Shown here piece by piece: positions 1-8,092 of a stretch of 64,000 nucleotides of DNA. The stretch lies in contig JADJPL010000006.1 in NCBI GenBank assembly GCA_016713275.1, forward strand, positions 62,001 to 126,000. Direction: 5' to 3'. Made by a program: the position numbers and the translations under genes. Below the pieces are notes generated by a model. It was not told where the DNA came from. It saw only the letters and a program-made list of their open reading frames with translations, and did no database searches. This stretch comes from Haliscomenobacter sp. (GTDB lineage Bacteria; Bacteroidota; Bacteroidia; Chitinophagales; Saprospiraceae). Numbering within the stretch: the stretch's first letter is position 1; every line of letters begins with the position of its first letter.

Positions 1-1
1 C

Positions 2-1012
2 CGGCCGCACGGCAAACAGGAAGAAGAAGATAAAATCGAAATCACCGACCTTTCCGGAGATGCGCTCGACAAAAACGTAGGGAAACCAGATGCCGATACC
101 CTGCGGGAAGAACTCGAGATCGTCCAAACCGTTTATCCGGAATTCAACAGAGACCAGTATTTGTCGGGAGAAGTTTCCCCGGTATTCTTCGGAAGCGCCG
201 TGAATAACTTCGGCGTCCGGGAACTGCTGGACTGCTTCGTCGAAATCGCGCCCGAGCCTTTGCCCCGATCCACCGAAGAACGCATCGTCAACCCCGAAGA
301 AGACCAATTCTCCGGGTTTGTGTTCAAGATCCATGCGAATATGGACCCCAACCACCGCGACCGGATCGCGTTCCTCCGAATCTGCTCCGGGAAATTCCAG
401 CGTAACACCAACTACCTGCACGTCCGCCAGGGCCGGAAAATGAAGTTTTCCAACCCCACCTCCTTCATGGCGGCAAAAAAAACCGTGATCGATGAAGCCT
501 ATCCGGGGGATGTCATCGGCCTGTACGATTCCGGCAATTTTAAGATCGGAGATTCCCTTACCGAGGGCGAAGCGCTGCACTTCAAGGGGATTCCCAGCTT
601 TTCTCCCGAACTTTTCCGCTTCGTAAACAATACCGATCCCCTGAAATCCAAACAGCTGGCCAAAGGGTTGGAACAGTTGATGGACGAAGGCGTCGCCCAG
701 CTTTTTATCCGCGAGTTGGATGGCCGGCGGATTATTGGCACCGTGGGCAACCTGCAGTTCGACGTCATCCAGTACCGTCTCCAGCATGAATACGGCGCGT
801 CCGTTAGTTACGAACCGCTTTCCATCCATAAAGCGTGCTGGATCACCACCTCCGATGAGGCGGCGATGAAAGAGCTGATCAGCCGGCGCCGGAAAGATAT
901 CGCGCGCGACAAACACGGCCAGCTGGTCTTCTTGGCAGAATCGGCCTGGGCGCTAAAAATCGCGCAGGAAAATCATCCCAAGGTCGATTTCCATTTCAAA
1001 AGCGAGTTTTGA
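2..1012 (+). CDS. prfC: Peptide chain release factor 3 (RF3), 3' part
   Basis: This is the C-terminal two-thirds (336 codons) of RF3, the translational GTPase that recycles RF1 and RF2 from the ribosome after peptide release. The reading frame is open from base 2, so the start and the G-domain lie outside the window. The segment SGEVSPVFFGSAVNNFGV followed by an AP-rich turn is the typical end of the RF3 G domain. Domain II (HANMDPNHRDRIAFLRICSG) and the RF3 C-terminal domain (QFDVIQYRLQHEYG) follow. It ends in TGA and converges on the glycosyltransferase, with only 50 bp between them. Family assignment is secure; EF-G is excluded by the RF3-specific C-terminus. Confidence 0.95.
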   Translation, partial: RPHGKQEEEDKIEITDLSGDALDKNVGKPDADTLREELEIVQTVYPEFNRDQYLSGEVSPVFFGSAVNNFGVRELLDCFVEIAPEPLPRSTEERIVNPEEDQFSGFVFKIHANMDPNHRDRIAFLRICSGKFQRNTNYLHVRQGRKMKFSNPTSFMAAKKTVIDEAYPGDVIGLYDSGNFKIGDSLTEGEALHFKGIPSFSPELFRFVNNTDPLKSKQLAKGLEQLMDEGVAQLFIRELDGRRIIGTVGNLQFDVIQYRLQHEYGASVSYEPLSIHKACWITTSDEAAMKELISRRRKDIARDKHGQLVFLAESAWALKIAQENHPKVDFHFKSEF

Positions 1013-1062
1013 TCGCGGCGCAAACGGCCGTTGGCTCATCCACGCCCCCCAGCTTTTCCTAC

Positions 1063-2220
1063 TTATTTTACCCGTCTCCCTTTCCATTTATAGCTCCCGA
1101 CGAGATTGGACGCCAACCCCACCCAGGCAATATACAGGATATGAAGAGCCTGTGCCGGCCAAAAGACGTTGACCAAGTCATTCCGGCCAAAAAAACGGGC
1201 TGCGGAGCGCAGCATGCGGTAATCGGCCCAGGCTTTGCTACTGATCAGAAAAGCGGGTATTGTCAGCCAGTACCAGGGCAGCCAAAACAGGAGCGCCAAA
1301 CTCAGTAAAATACTCCAGCAAAGAAAGAACACCAACGCCAGAACGGCGGTAATTTTCCAATCGGAGTAGCTTTTCGACTTGGTTCCCCAGCGCACCCGCT
1401 GCCGGAAAAACGCGATCAAAGAGCCCAGCGCCTGGGTGCGTACAGGCTGCGCGGTCTTCAGAAAACCGGTCTGCCCCGGATACCTGGCCATGATCTTGTG
1501 GAGCAGCAGCAGATCGTCGCCCGACGCCAGGCGGGAAATTTCCGAATAGCCCCCGACGGCCTCAAACGCGGCTTTCGAAAACCCGAAAGCCGCGCCGTTC
1601 GCCAAATGGGTTAGCCCCATGCGCATTCCCGCTCCGGTGATCAGCATCATCCCCAACAGGTCGAGCGATTGAAAGCGTTCAAACAAGGAGGCTTCCTCTT
1701 GAAAAGCTACCGGCCCGGTGATGCCATGCCACCCTTTTCGTTCATAACAGGAGGCCATGAGTTCCAGCCAATGCGGGGGAAGAACGCAATCCGCATCCGT
1801 CGTCAGGATGAGTTCGCCTTTGGCTTTGGAGATGCCGGTCTCCAAAGCGCGTTTTTTATAGGCCACAAATCCTTCGGGAAGGGGCGTGCCGGGCGGGCGA
1901 AGAACCGAGATTCGGGAATCGGCAACCTGCAGGGCAATAGCCGCCGTTTCGTCGCTGGAATCATCGTCCACCACGAGCACCTCGAAAAGATGGGCCGGAT
2001 AGCCCTGCCGCAAAAGGCTCTCCAGACAAGCCCCAATGCCGGCAGCTTCGTTGCGGGCAGGAATCACCACTGAAACCATAACGCCGGGAACGTACCCCGG
2101 AGGAATCTCCCATTCGGGCATTTTTTCCCATACCTGCCGGTAGCGCTCAACTAAAATCGTATACGCAACCCCCAGCATGGAAAAAAAGAGGCCGAGGCAG
2201 GTGATCCAGGTTAGTTCCAT
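1063..2220 (-). CDS. Family 2 glycosyltransferase, membrane-bound
   Basis: A 385-residue processive-type GT2 enzyme that transfers a sugar from a nucleotide donor at the inner face of the cytoplasmic membrane. It has an N-terminal membrane helix (about residues 1-23), the GT-A start VVIPARNE (51-58), the nucleotide-binding VVDDDSSD (83-90), the metal-binding DxD in TTDADC (142-144), GDD near 234, and QRVRW (274-278), the acceptor-site motif of processive GT2 enzymes. Two or three hydrophobic helices close the protein. ATG at 2220 was chosen because the frame upstream overlaps the preceding gene and carries no family sequence. It lies 23 bp behind the small membrane-protein gene and is probably co-transcribed with it. 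The sugar and acceptor cannot be told. Confidence 0.85.
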   Translation of the reverse strand: MELTWITCLGLFFSMLGVAYTILVERYRQVWEKMPEWEIPPGYVPGVMVSVVIPARNEAAGIGACLESLLRQGYPAHLFEVLVVDDDSSDETAAIALQVADSRISVLRPPGTPLPEGFVAYKKRALETGISKAKGELILTTDADCVLPPHWLELMASCYERKGWHGITGPVAFQEEASLFERFQSLDLLGMMLITGAGMRMGLTHLANGAAFGFSKAAFEAVGGYSEISRLASGDDLLLLHKIMARYPGQTGFLKTAQPVRTQALGSLIAFFRQRVRWGTKSKSYSDWKITAVLALVFFLCWSILLSLALLFWLPWYWLTIPAFLISSKAWADYRMLRSAARFFGRNDLVNVFWPAQALHILYIAWVGLASNLVGSYKWKGRRVK

Positions 2221-2243
2221 GGTACAGCGGCGGACGGAAACGC

Positions 2244-2702
2244 TTAAACCAGATCGTCCTGTTCCGGCGCCTTTCCTTCTTCCCGGAACAACGGAGGGCT
2301 TGTAGGAATCTGGCGGCTTTCCAACTCTTCGAAATCCGCAAGCTCGCCCTGGGTACGCCGTTCCTGCTCGCGCTGCAGGGTTTTTACCTGCCGGCGCATC
2401 AGCGCCCGCCCCAGCAGAAGAGCCGATACGATAGGGTAGCCCAAAATGGACAACACGATGGCCGCCACCCCCATCAGGGTATCGCGTTTGAAAATTTTCC
2501 GAATCCAGCTGATATAATCCAGAAACACTTTGTGGTCCAATATCAGCGCGGCAATTAGAATGACAGGCCCCAGGAAATAGAGCAGGCGGAAAACCAAACG
2601 CGCCATGAAAAAGACGCCAACCAATAGCCCAACAAAAAGGATCAACGCCCAAATGGTGTTGAGTGGGGAACCTCCCCTTTCGGAAGATCTTTGGTCCAAC
2701 AT
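2244..2702 (-). CDS. Small membrane protein of unknown function
   Basis: A 152-residue protein that I do not recognise with certainty. It resembles the short Bacteroidota-restricted membrane proteins of DUF4834 type. Three or four hydrophobic stretches (about residues 13-65 and 80-105) are followed by a charged, Gln/Glu-rich cytoplasmic tail (RRQVKTLQREQERRTQGE) likely to form a short coiled coil. A TTG six bases upstream could also start the protein, but ATG at 2702 is preferred. The gene immediately precedes the GT2 glycosyltransferase on the same strand, so a role in envelope glycan synthesis is possible, but that is inference from position only. Confidence 0.6.
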   Translation of the reverse strand: MLDQRSSERGGSPLNTIWALILFVGLLVGVFFMARLVFRLLYFLGPVILIAALILDHKVFLDYISWIRKIFKRDTLMGVAAIVLSILGYPIVSALLLGRALMRRQVKTLQREQERRTQGELADFEELESRQIPTSPPLFREEGKAPEQDDLV

Positions 2703-2911
2703 ATGCAATAGATTTAAAAGCCTAAAAACAAGGCGCTCCGGTCAACCCGGAGGATTCGTCCGCTTCAAGATCTGCAAAATAGCCGGGCAAGACCTATTTT
2801 TTCGGTTAATTTTTTCTTTTTCTCGACCTTTGGAATATTCTTTACCTGAAGGCCCTGCCCAGCCATGCAACCCAAAGACGGGATTGAACGTTAATTATTG
2901 CTTAAGAGCTA

Positions 2912-2941
2912 TTTTCAAACAAACCGCTTTACCTATTTTTG
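2912..2941 (+). promoter_or_regulatory. Bacteroidota-type promoter for the TlpA-like gene
   Basis: The -7 box TATTTTTG (2934-2941) matches the Bacteroidota consensus TAnnTTTG. A TTTTC at 2912-2916 lies 17 bases upstream where the -33 TTTG is expected. Initiation would fall near 2947, which favours the ATG at 2958 over the one at 2949. Confidence 0.55.
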
Positions 2942-2957
2942 TAAAAAAATGTCTGTC

Positions 2958-4319
2958 ATGAAGCTTTCGAAGTTTTTCCTTTTCCTTCTGAGCATGCTGG
3001 CTTTTGCCTTTACCCTGCCTGCTCAGACCAATGTGGTTTTGCGGTGCGAAATGAGCAACTGCGGCGGCAGCCTGGCGTTGTATGAATTCGATGGGTTTGG
3101 ATTCCGCCAGCTCCAGCGCCTGAGCGCTCAAGGGGAGACCCAGGTTTACGAGTTTAAAGTGCCCGCTTCAACGCCTCGTTTTTACTACGTGGGCCCTCTT
3201 GTTGAGGATTTACGTCCTATCGTTCTGGGCGAAGAAAAACAGGTGGGGCTGAAAGGGAGTTGCAGCCAGATGCGCTTTGCGGAAATTTCCGGCTCCAAAA
3301 TCAATCAGGACTACGAATTCACCCGGCAAAAGATGGATGTGCTGAACAACCGGTCGGGCCAGTTGCTGCGTAGTTTTGCCTATGCGGAAAACGACGAACA
3401 GCGCCAGTCCTTCACCAATGAGCTCAAATCTCTTGATGCGGATAAAATCATCTTCCTCGATTCCTTGCGCAAAGCCAACCTTTTTCTGGGGCGCGTGGCC
3501 TCTTTGAACACCTATATCTCGTTCCAGAACAACAACAACGGGAAGCACAATTCCGAAGTGGAGTATTTTGCCAACGAATATTTCAGCTTCGCTGACTTTA
3601 GCGATCCTGGCTACAACCACCTTCCCTGGGTTTACGAAGCGTTCAGCAACTACGCCCAAACCTTGAGCGGGATCAACCTGCCGGATGAAATGGTCGCCAC
3701 TTTCCTGCAGGCTTCCCTGGATAAAGTTCCTGCCGGCGCTTCCGCCAGGCAGCTTGCTTACGCAGGGATTTTAACCGGACTTGAACGGCGGAAACACGCC
3801 TCTTATGCCGCATTTGCTGAAAAATTCACTTCCGAATACAAAGACCTGTCTCCTGCCGCAGTCGCCGAAATCAAAGCCGGATTGGAAAAAGCCATGCGCC
3901 TGATGGTCGGCTCGCTTGCGCCCGACTTTTCCCAGCTCACTCCGGAAAGCAAGGATCTCAAGCTCAGCAGCCTCCGAGGGAAATACGTGCTCATCGATTT
4001 CTGGGCAAGCTGGTGCGGCCCTTGCCGCAGGGAAAATCCCAACGTCGTGCGCATGTACAACCTTTTCAAAGACAAAGGATTTGAAATCCTCGGCGTGAGC
4101 CTGGACAACGACCGCGACCGGTGGCTTAAAGCCATCTCCGAAGACGGGCTCACGTGGCTTCACGTGAGCGACCTCAAAGGCTGGTCGAATGAAGTGGCTC
4201 AAATGTATGAAGTGAGCTCCATTCCCAAAACCATCCTGATCGATCCAGAGGGGAAAATCATCGCCAAAGACCTCCGGGGTCCAACCCTGGAGCGCAAACT
4301 TCAGCAATTGTTTAACTAA
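2958..4319 (+). CDS. Secreted TlpA-family thioredoxin-like protein
   Basis: A 453-residue exported thiol-disulfide oxidoreductase. A signal peptide (MKLSKFFLFLLSMLAFAF, cleavage near LPA-QT) leads into an all-beta N-terminal region of the DUF4369-like type common in Bacteroidota TlpA proteins. A helical middle follows, then a C-terminal thioredoxin domain. The redox site is WCGPC (C353-x-x-C356), with the cis-proline loop SSIPKT further on. Such proteins reduce or resolve disulfides in the periplasm, for example in cytochrome c maturation or nutrient stress, but the partner is not evident. The start at 2958 fits the promoter at 2912-2941. The next gene follows 23 bp downstream and may be co-transcribed. 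Confidence 0.85.
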   Translation: MKLSKFFLFLLSMLAFAFTLPAQTNVVLRCEMSNCGGSLALYEFDGFGFRQLQRLSAQGETQVYEFKVPASTPRFYYVGPLVEDLRPIVLGEEKQVGLKGSCSQMRFAEISGSKINQDYEFTRQKMDVLNNRSGQLLRSFAYAENDEQRQSFTNELKSLDADKIIFLDSLRKANLFLGRVASLNTYISFQNNNNGKHNSEVEYFANEYFSFADFSDPGYNHLPWVYEAFSNYAQTLSGINLPDEMVATFLQASLDKVPAGASARQLAYAGILTGLERRKHASYAAFAEKFTSEYKDLSPAAVAEIKAGLEKAMRLMVGSLAPDFSQLTPESKDLKLSSLRGKYVLIDFWASWCGPCRRENPNVVRMYNLFKDKGFEILGVSLDNDRDRWLKAISEDGLTWLHVSDLKGWSNEVAQMYEVSSIPKTILIDPEGKIIAKDLRGPTLERKLQQLFN

Positions 4320-4342
4320 AGCAGGAGGTTCAGGGCGAAGGT

Positions 4343-5269
4343 ATGATGGTCTTCTCGCGTTTGTTTTTTCTGGCGCTGCTGCCAGTTTCGTTCTTGCTGG
4401 CAGCCCAGGCGCCTGCCGAAAATGTGCCGGTTTCGGCACGGATTCTGGACGCCAGTTATCTTTTTCCTCAATACCGCTGGGAACTGGATGTGGAGTCTTC
4501 CCGGCGCCTGAGCCGCTCCTTTGGGGAATCGGCATGGCATACCATCCTGCGCACCAGCCGCCAGGAAGCATGGCCCCCCGGGATGCGCAAGGAAGAAGAC
4601 CGCGCCGAAAACAGGGGGTGGATCTGCGATTTTAACGTCTATTACCTGTGTAGCTTTTCCGTCGATAAGGCGTTGCTGTGGTTTCCTGAAAAAGAAAACC
4701 AGCACCTGCCCGCCTATCTGCGCCCTCAGGAAGACCTCTACTTCATTATTCGGGAGAGCGGACTGGAAAAATCGGGGTCCCCTGCAAGGATGCCTTTGCG
4801 CCTGGAAGCCCAGCTGGACTTTCTGCTGGCTAGTTTTCTGGATGAATTCGCTCCGATTGCGGAAAGCAATCCTGCTCCCTCGCTAACGCTGGACGGAGAA
4901 CAAATCCCGACCCGGTTTATCCTGGAAGGCGCCCGAACAGGCTGGATCAGCCGCTCTTTTGACCGCCGGAGAACTGCCTACACTGCGGCGTTTCCCGAAC
5001 ACCCTACCCGGGAAGCCGCCCTGAACCAGTATAAACTCCTCTTTGATAAGATCAGCGCAGCGCGGTTGAGCACCTGCCCCCTGGTCAGAGACAAGAACCC
5101 GAAGCGCGACATCTTGTTCGAAGACCGCTTCTTTGCCTTTGACATGGCAGGGGATATGGACCCCCGCTTCAAAGGGCTTGCGCTCCACCTCGAACTCGTT
5201 CGAAAAGACGCACCCGCCCCCGGGCCAAAGAAAGAAGCCTGGTATTGCACGATCACGTTGCAGAACTAG
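4343..5269 (+). CDS. Secreted protein of unknown function
   Basis: A 308-residue protein that I do not recognise. The N-terminus (MMVFSRLFFLALLPVSFLLA-AQ) is a clear signal peptide, so the product is periplasmic or on the surface. The rest is a mixed alpha/beta sequence rich in Arg, Trp and Phe with no catalytic motif I can name. It follows the TlpA-like thioredoxin by 23 bp on the same strand and could be a substrate or partner of it, which is only inference. It has Cys at several positions (including WICDFNVYYLC) that could form disulfides, which would suit a thioredoxin neighbour. Confidence 0.6.
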   Translation: MMVFSRLFFLALLPVSFLLAAQAPAENVPVSARILDASYLFPQYRWELDVESSRRLSRSFGESAWHTILRTSRQEAWPPGMRKEEDRAENRGWICDFNVYYLCSFSVDKALLWFPEKENQHLPAYLRPQEDLYFIIRESGLEKSGSPARMPLRLEAQLDFLLASFLDEFAPIAESNPAPSLTLDGEQIPTRFILEGARTGWISRSFDRRRTAYTAAFPEHPTREAALNQYKLLFDKISAARLSTCPLVRDKNPKRDILFEDRFFAFDMAGDMDPRFKGLALHLELVRKDAPAPGPKKEAWYCTITLQN

Positions 5270-5321
5270 AGCTATCTCAAAACCCTTCCCAGGGTGCGGG
5301 CGGCCTCCTTTACCCTCATGG

Positions 5322-5454
5322 AAAGGCTGACGAAGCACTTTCCCCCTTTGAAGGGGGTTAGGGGGATGAAACTTCCGGGATGCTGTTGAAAGGTTTCATC
5401 CCCCCGACCCCCTTCAAAGGGGGAGCACGCCATATCCTAGAGTTTTGAGATACC
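5322..5454. repeat. Dispersed palindromic repeat, copy A
   Basis: About 130 bp in the convergent gap between the secreted protein and the LolA-like gene. Two arms (5341-5372 and 5393-5424), each containing CCCCCTTTGAAGGGGG-type cores and ATGAAAC, form a long imperfect hairpin. The whole unit, including flanks reading GCTTCGTCAGCCTTT and ATATGGCG on the minus strand, recurs in opposite orientation at 33843-33978. Confidence 0.85.
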
Positions 5455-5470
5455 CTCTAATGCCTCTGAC

Positions 5471-6163
5471 TTATTTCCCCTGGGCAAATACCGCGTCGCT
5501 CAGGTTCTGGTTCAGCTTGTAATTGCTGAAGACCAGCTGGATCGTGCCCGTCCCTTTTGCTGGAAGGCTTGGCGCATTTTTGGACGCACTGAGGTCAACG
5601 GCTACCGATTTGGGTACCTTAAACCGGGCTACATCAATCGTAAACCGGATCCAGTCGGGCAAGGCTGATCCCTGAAGACGGCCATACCCTTGCTCCACGG
5701 TGAGCGTTCCGTTGGTTTTGGTGGTGAGCTGGGATTTGAGGATCAATTTGCGTGCCGGGTCGATCCACAGCTTGGCCAGGATCAACTCCCCGGCATTGTC
5801 GTTGGGAATTACATTGACCACCTGCGTTTTCGTTGATTGGACGGTTTCCTCTCCGGCAAAGATGGCAACGTAGGCATTGGTGTCCCGGATACTTTGAAGC
5901 GTGAAGTAGGGATTCTGTTTCGGAAGAAAGATGATCCCCTCCGTTTTTATCCGGAATTTATCCGGTTGCTTGAAGTAGACGCCCCCTTCCACGGGAGTCA
6001 GCCGGACGGAAGGAATGTCGAACTCCATGCGCACCGTCGCCGAGTAATCTTTCACCTGGGCAAATTTTTGGTGGACTGCATGGATCAGGGCCTTCGGAGC
6101 GGGTTGCGTAAAAGCCCCCGGAGCGCCAAACGCCATTAATGCAAATACAATGAATGATTTCAA
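5471..6163 (-). CDS. LolA-like periplasmic lipoprotein carrier protein
   Basis: A 230-residue exported protein with the LolA/LppX fold pattern. After a signal peptide (MKSFIVFALMAFGAPGAFTQ) come the helix containing HQKFAQVKDYSATVRMEF and successive beta strands such as GGVYFKQPDKFRIKTEG. LolA-like proteins shield lipid or lipoprotein chains across the periplasm. The start is inferred to be TTG at 6163, overlapping the TGA stop of the upstream permease gene (TTGA), because no ATG gives a signal peptide and the signal begins exactly there. It is the last gene of a three-gene ABC transporter operon, so it may hand over or receive that transporter's substrate. The exact cargo is unknown. Confidence 0.75.
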   Translation of the reverse strand: MKSFIVFALMAFGAPGAFTQPAPKALIHAVHQKFAQVKDYSATVRMEFDIPSVRLTPVEGGVYFKQPDKFRIKTEGIIFLPKQNPYFTLQSIRDTNAYVAIFAGEETVQSTKTQVVNVIPNDNAGELILAKLWIDPARKLILKSQLTTKTNGTLTVEQGYGRLQGSALPDWIRFTIDVARFKVPKSVAVDLSASKNAPSLPAKGTGTIQLVFSNYKLNQNLSDAVFAQGK

Positions 6164-6999
6164 TTCTGGATGTCTTTTTTGGTAAAATGAAAAAAGGATA
6201 CGCCCAGGAATAAGGCGATATGAAAGACCAGAATCCACATAGAGCGGAGAATGGCGCCCCAATCCAAAGGCTGGTCAAACATGCTCCTCCATACGATCAT
6301 GTGGGTCGTAAACAGGAAAGGTTTGATCCGGTCGAAAAGCGGTACCTCCAGGGTGCCGATGATGGTGAACAGAATAATCACGGCCATGGAAGCGATGATG
6401 GGGCCAATCGAATTATCGGTATAACAGGATAGCATCAGGGAGAAGGTGGCCACCACGCTGAGCGAAAGGAACGCAATCCCGAATGCGGCCATAAACCGCC
6501 ATAGGGTGTCTGCCGCTTTTAAAATAATCAGTTCGTCGCTTTTTAAAACCACCAGATCGCCGGCCCCGAACAACAGGAAACCTCCTCCTAATGCGAGAAG
6601 CCCCAGCCAGAAGATGAGCAAAAACACATAGATGCTGGTCGCGAAATACTTGGCCCATAAAATGCTGGCGCGGGAGTGAGGCTGGGTGAGCAGCAAGCGA
6701 ATCGTGCCGGAGGCGGCCTCCCCGCTCACCAAATCGCCTGCGATCAGGGCTACCAGCAAGGGCATTTGGACGATCAGCGTCTGGAGGATGATGAAACTGA
6801 CCAGATTGCCGTTCAACAGATTGCCCTGAACCTGAAAGGATTGTTCCAGGGCCTGAAGGATAAACTCAAGGTAGCTGCGCCCGTCCAGCCAAAGCGCCAG
6901 TTCGATCAGCAAAACAATGACGGTAATCGCAGCGAAACCGATGTAACTTCTCGGCTTGGTCGCTATTTTAAATAATTCGATCCGAAGCAGGGTTCCCAT
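6160..6999 (-). CDS. ABC-2 type transporter permease
   Basis: A 279-residue integral membrane protein with six predicted helices. The segment GDLVSGEAASGTIRLLLTQP is the hallmark loop of the ABC-2/NatB-like permeases that work with a NatA-type ATPase. It lies 12 bp behind the ATPase gene and overlaps the LolA-like gene at its stop. The pair would export or relocate a substrate across the cytoplasmic membrane. ABC-2 substrates are very varied (sodium, copper regulation, lipids, polysaccharides) and nothing in the sequence decides. The LolA-like neighbour suggests a hydrophobic cargo, as inference. Confidence 0.85.
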   Translation of the reverse strand: MGTLLRIELFKIATKPRSYIGFAAITVIVLLIELALWLDGRSYLEFILQALEQSFQVQGNLLNGNLVSFIILQTLIVQMPLLVALIAGDLVSGEAASGTIRLLLTQPHSRASILWAKYFATSIYVFLLIFWLGLLALGGGFLLFGAGDLVVLKSDELIILKAADTLWRFMAAFGIAFLSLSVVATFSLMLSCYTDNSIGPIIASMAVIILFTIIGTLEVPLFDRIKPFLFTTHMIVWRSMFDQPLDWGAILRSMWILVFHIALFLGVSFFHFTKKDIQN

Positions 7000-7011
7000 A
7001 GGGTAAGTGGA

Positions 7012-7950
7012 TTACTTGAATGCCAGGATATCCGCCTTTTCCGGGGAAGCGGTAATTCGAAGAAAATAGTCCTCCAGGCTCCGGGTAGCCTGAAGCCCGA
7101 AAATGGCGATTCCTTTGTCCGTCAGCAGCCGCGCTACCTGCGGAATGTCGCTTTTGGCGCATCGGAGTTTGAGGGCGCCGGGGATTCGTTCAAGGATCAG
7201 GTGGCCAAGCCGGGATTCGTGCAGCGCCGTTTCGGCGGCGGCGGGGTCGTCTACCTGAACGTCGACCTGCAGATCTTCGTGGGATAACAACTCGGAGACT
7301 TTGCCCTGGACCACCGCTTTGCCGCGGTGAATGATGACCATGCTGTCGGCAATCATCTCGATTTCGCTGAGGATATGGGAGGATAAAATGACCGTTTTCC
7401 CCAGGTCGTTCTTCAAATGGAGAATCAGGTTGCGCAACTCAATGATCCCCTGTGGATCCAGACCGGTGGAGGGCTCGTCCAGAATGATCAGTTCCGGCTC
7501 GTGCAGCAGAGCCTGAGCCAGTCCAAGCCGCTGTTTCATCCCGTGGGAATAGGTTTTGACCCGGTCTTTTTCTCTTCCCTTCAACCCGACGAGGTGCAGC
7601 ACCGTTTCGATTCGTTCGTTCAGTTGGCGGGTATGGCTCATCCGGCCAAAAAGACGCAGGTTGTCGAGCCCGCTGAGGTAAAGGTAGAAATCCGGCTTTT
7701 CCACTATGCAGCCAATCCGCCCAAGAATGGCGTTGCGGTGCTGGTGGAGGTCGAGCCCAAAAAGGGAAATGGATCCGGTCGTCGGTTTGATCAAAGACAA
7801 GATCATTCTTAAGGTCGTGCTTTTTCCCGCCCCATTGGGCCCGAGGAACCCGAATACTTCCCCTTTGGCTACCTGGAGGTTCATACCGTCGACAGCGGCA
7901 AAATCTCCATATTTTTTGGATACTCCCTGAAGCTGTACAATTGGATTCAT
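7012..7950 (-). CDS. ABC transporter ATP-binding protein
   Basis: A 312-residue NatA/CcmA-type ATPase, partner of the downstream ABC-2 permease. Walker A GPNGAGKST (37-45), signature SHGMK (135-139), Walker B LIILDEP (154-160) and switch H192 are all intact. The C-terminal 80 residues form the extra domain seen in NatA-like subunits. ATG at 7950 is preferred over GTG at 7956. It is the first gene of the operon ATPase-permease-LolA-like and is divergent from ftsH across a 142-bp gap. Confidence 0.92.
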   Translation of the reverse strand: MNPIVQLQGVSKKYGDFAAVDGMNLQVAKGEVFGFLGPNGAGKSTTLRMILSLIKPTTGSISLFGLDLHQHRNAILGRIGCIVEKPDFYLYLSGLDNLRLFGRMSHTRQLNERIETVLHLVGLKGREKDRVKTYSHGMKQRLGLAQALLHEPELIILDEPSTGLDPQGIIELRNLILHLKNDLGKTVILSSHILSEIEMIADSMVIIHRGKAVVQGKVSELLSHEDLQVDVQVDDPAAAETALHESRLGHLILERIPGALKLRCAKSDIPQVARLLTDKGIAIFGLQATRSLEDYFLRITASPEKADILAFK

Positions 7951-8092
7951 ACGCACCTAATGCCAGGGAAAGCAAAAAGTTTATTTCAACGGCAAAAAAC
8001 CATCCATCTGAGCAAAGTCAGGCCCTGCAATGATTTTTGTCACCGCATCGCAAAAGAAAAAAGCGCTCATTTGAATTAAATACCTCCGGTTT

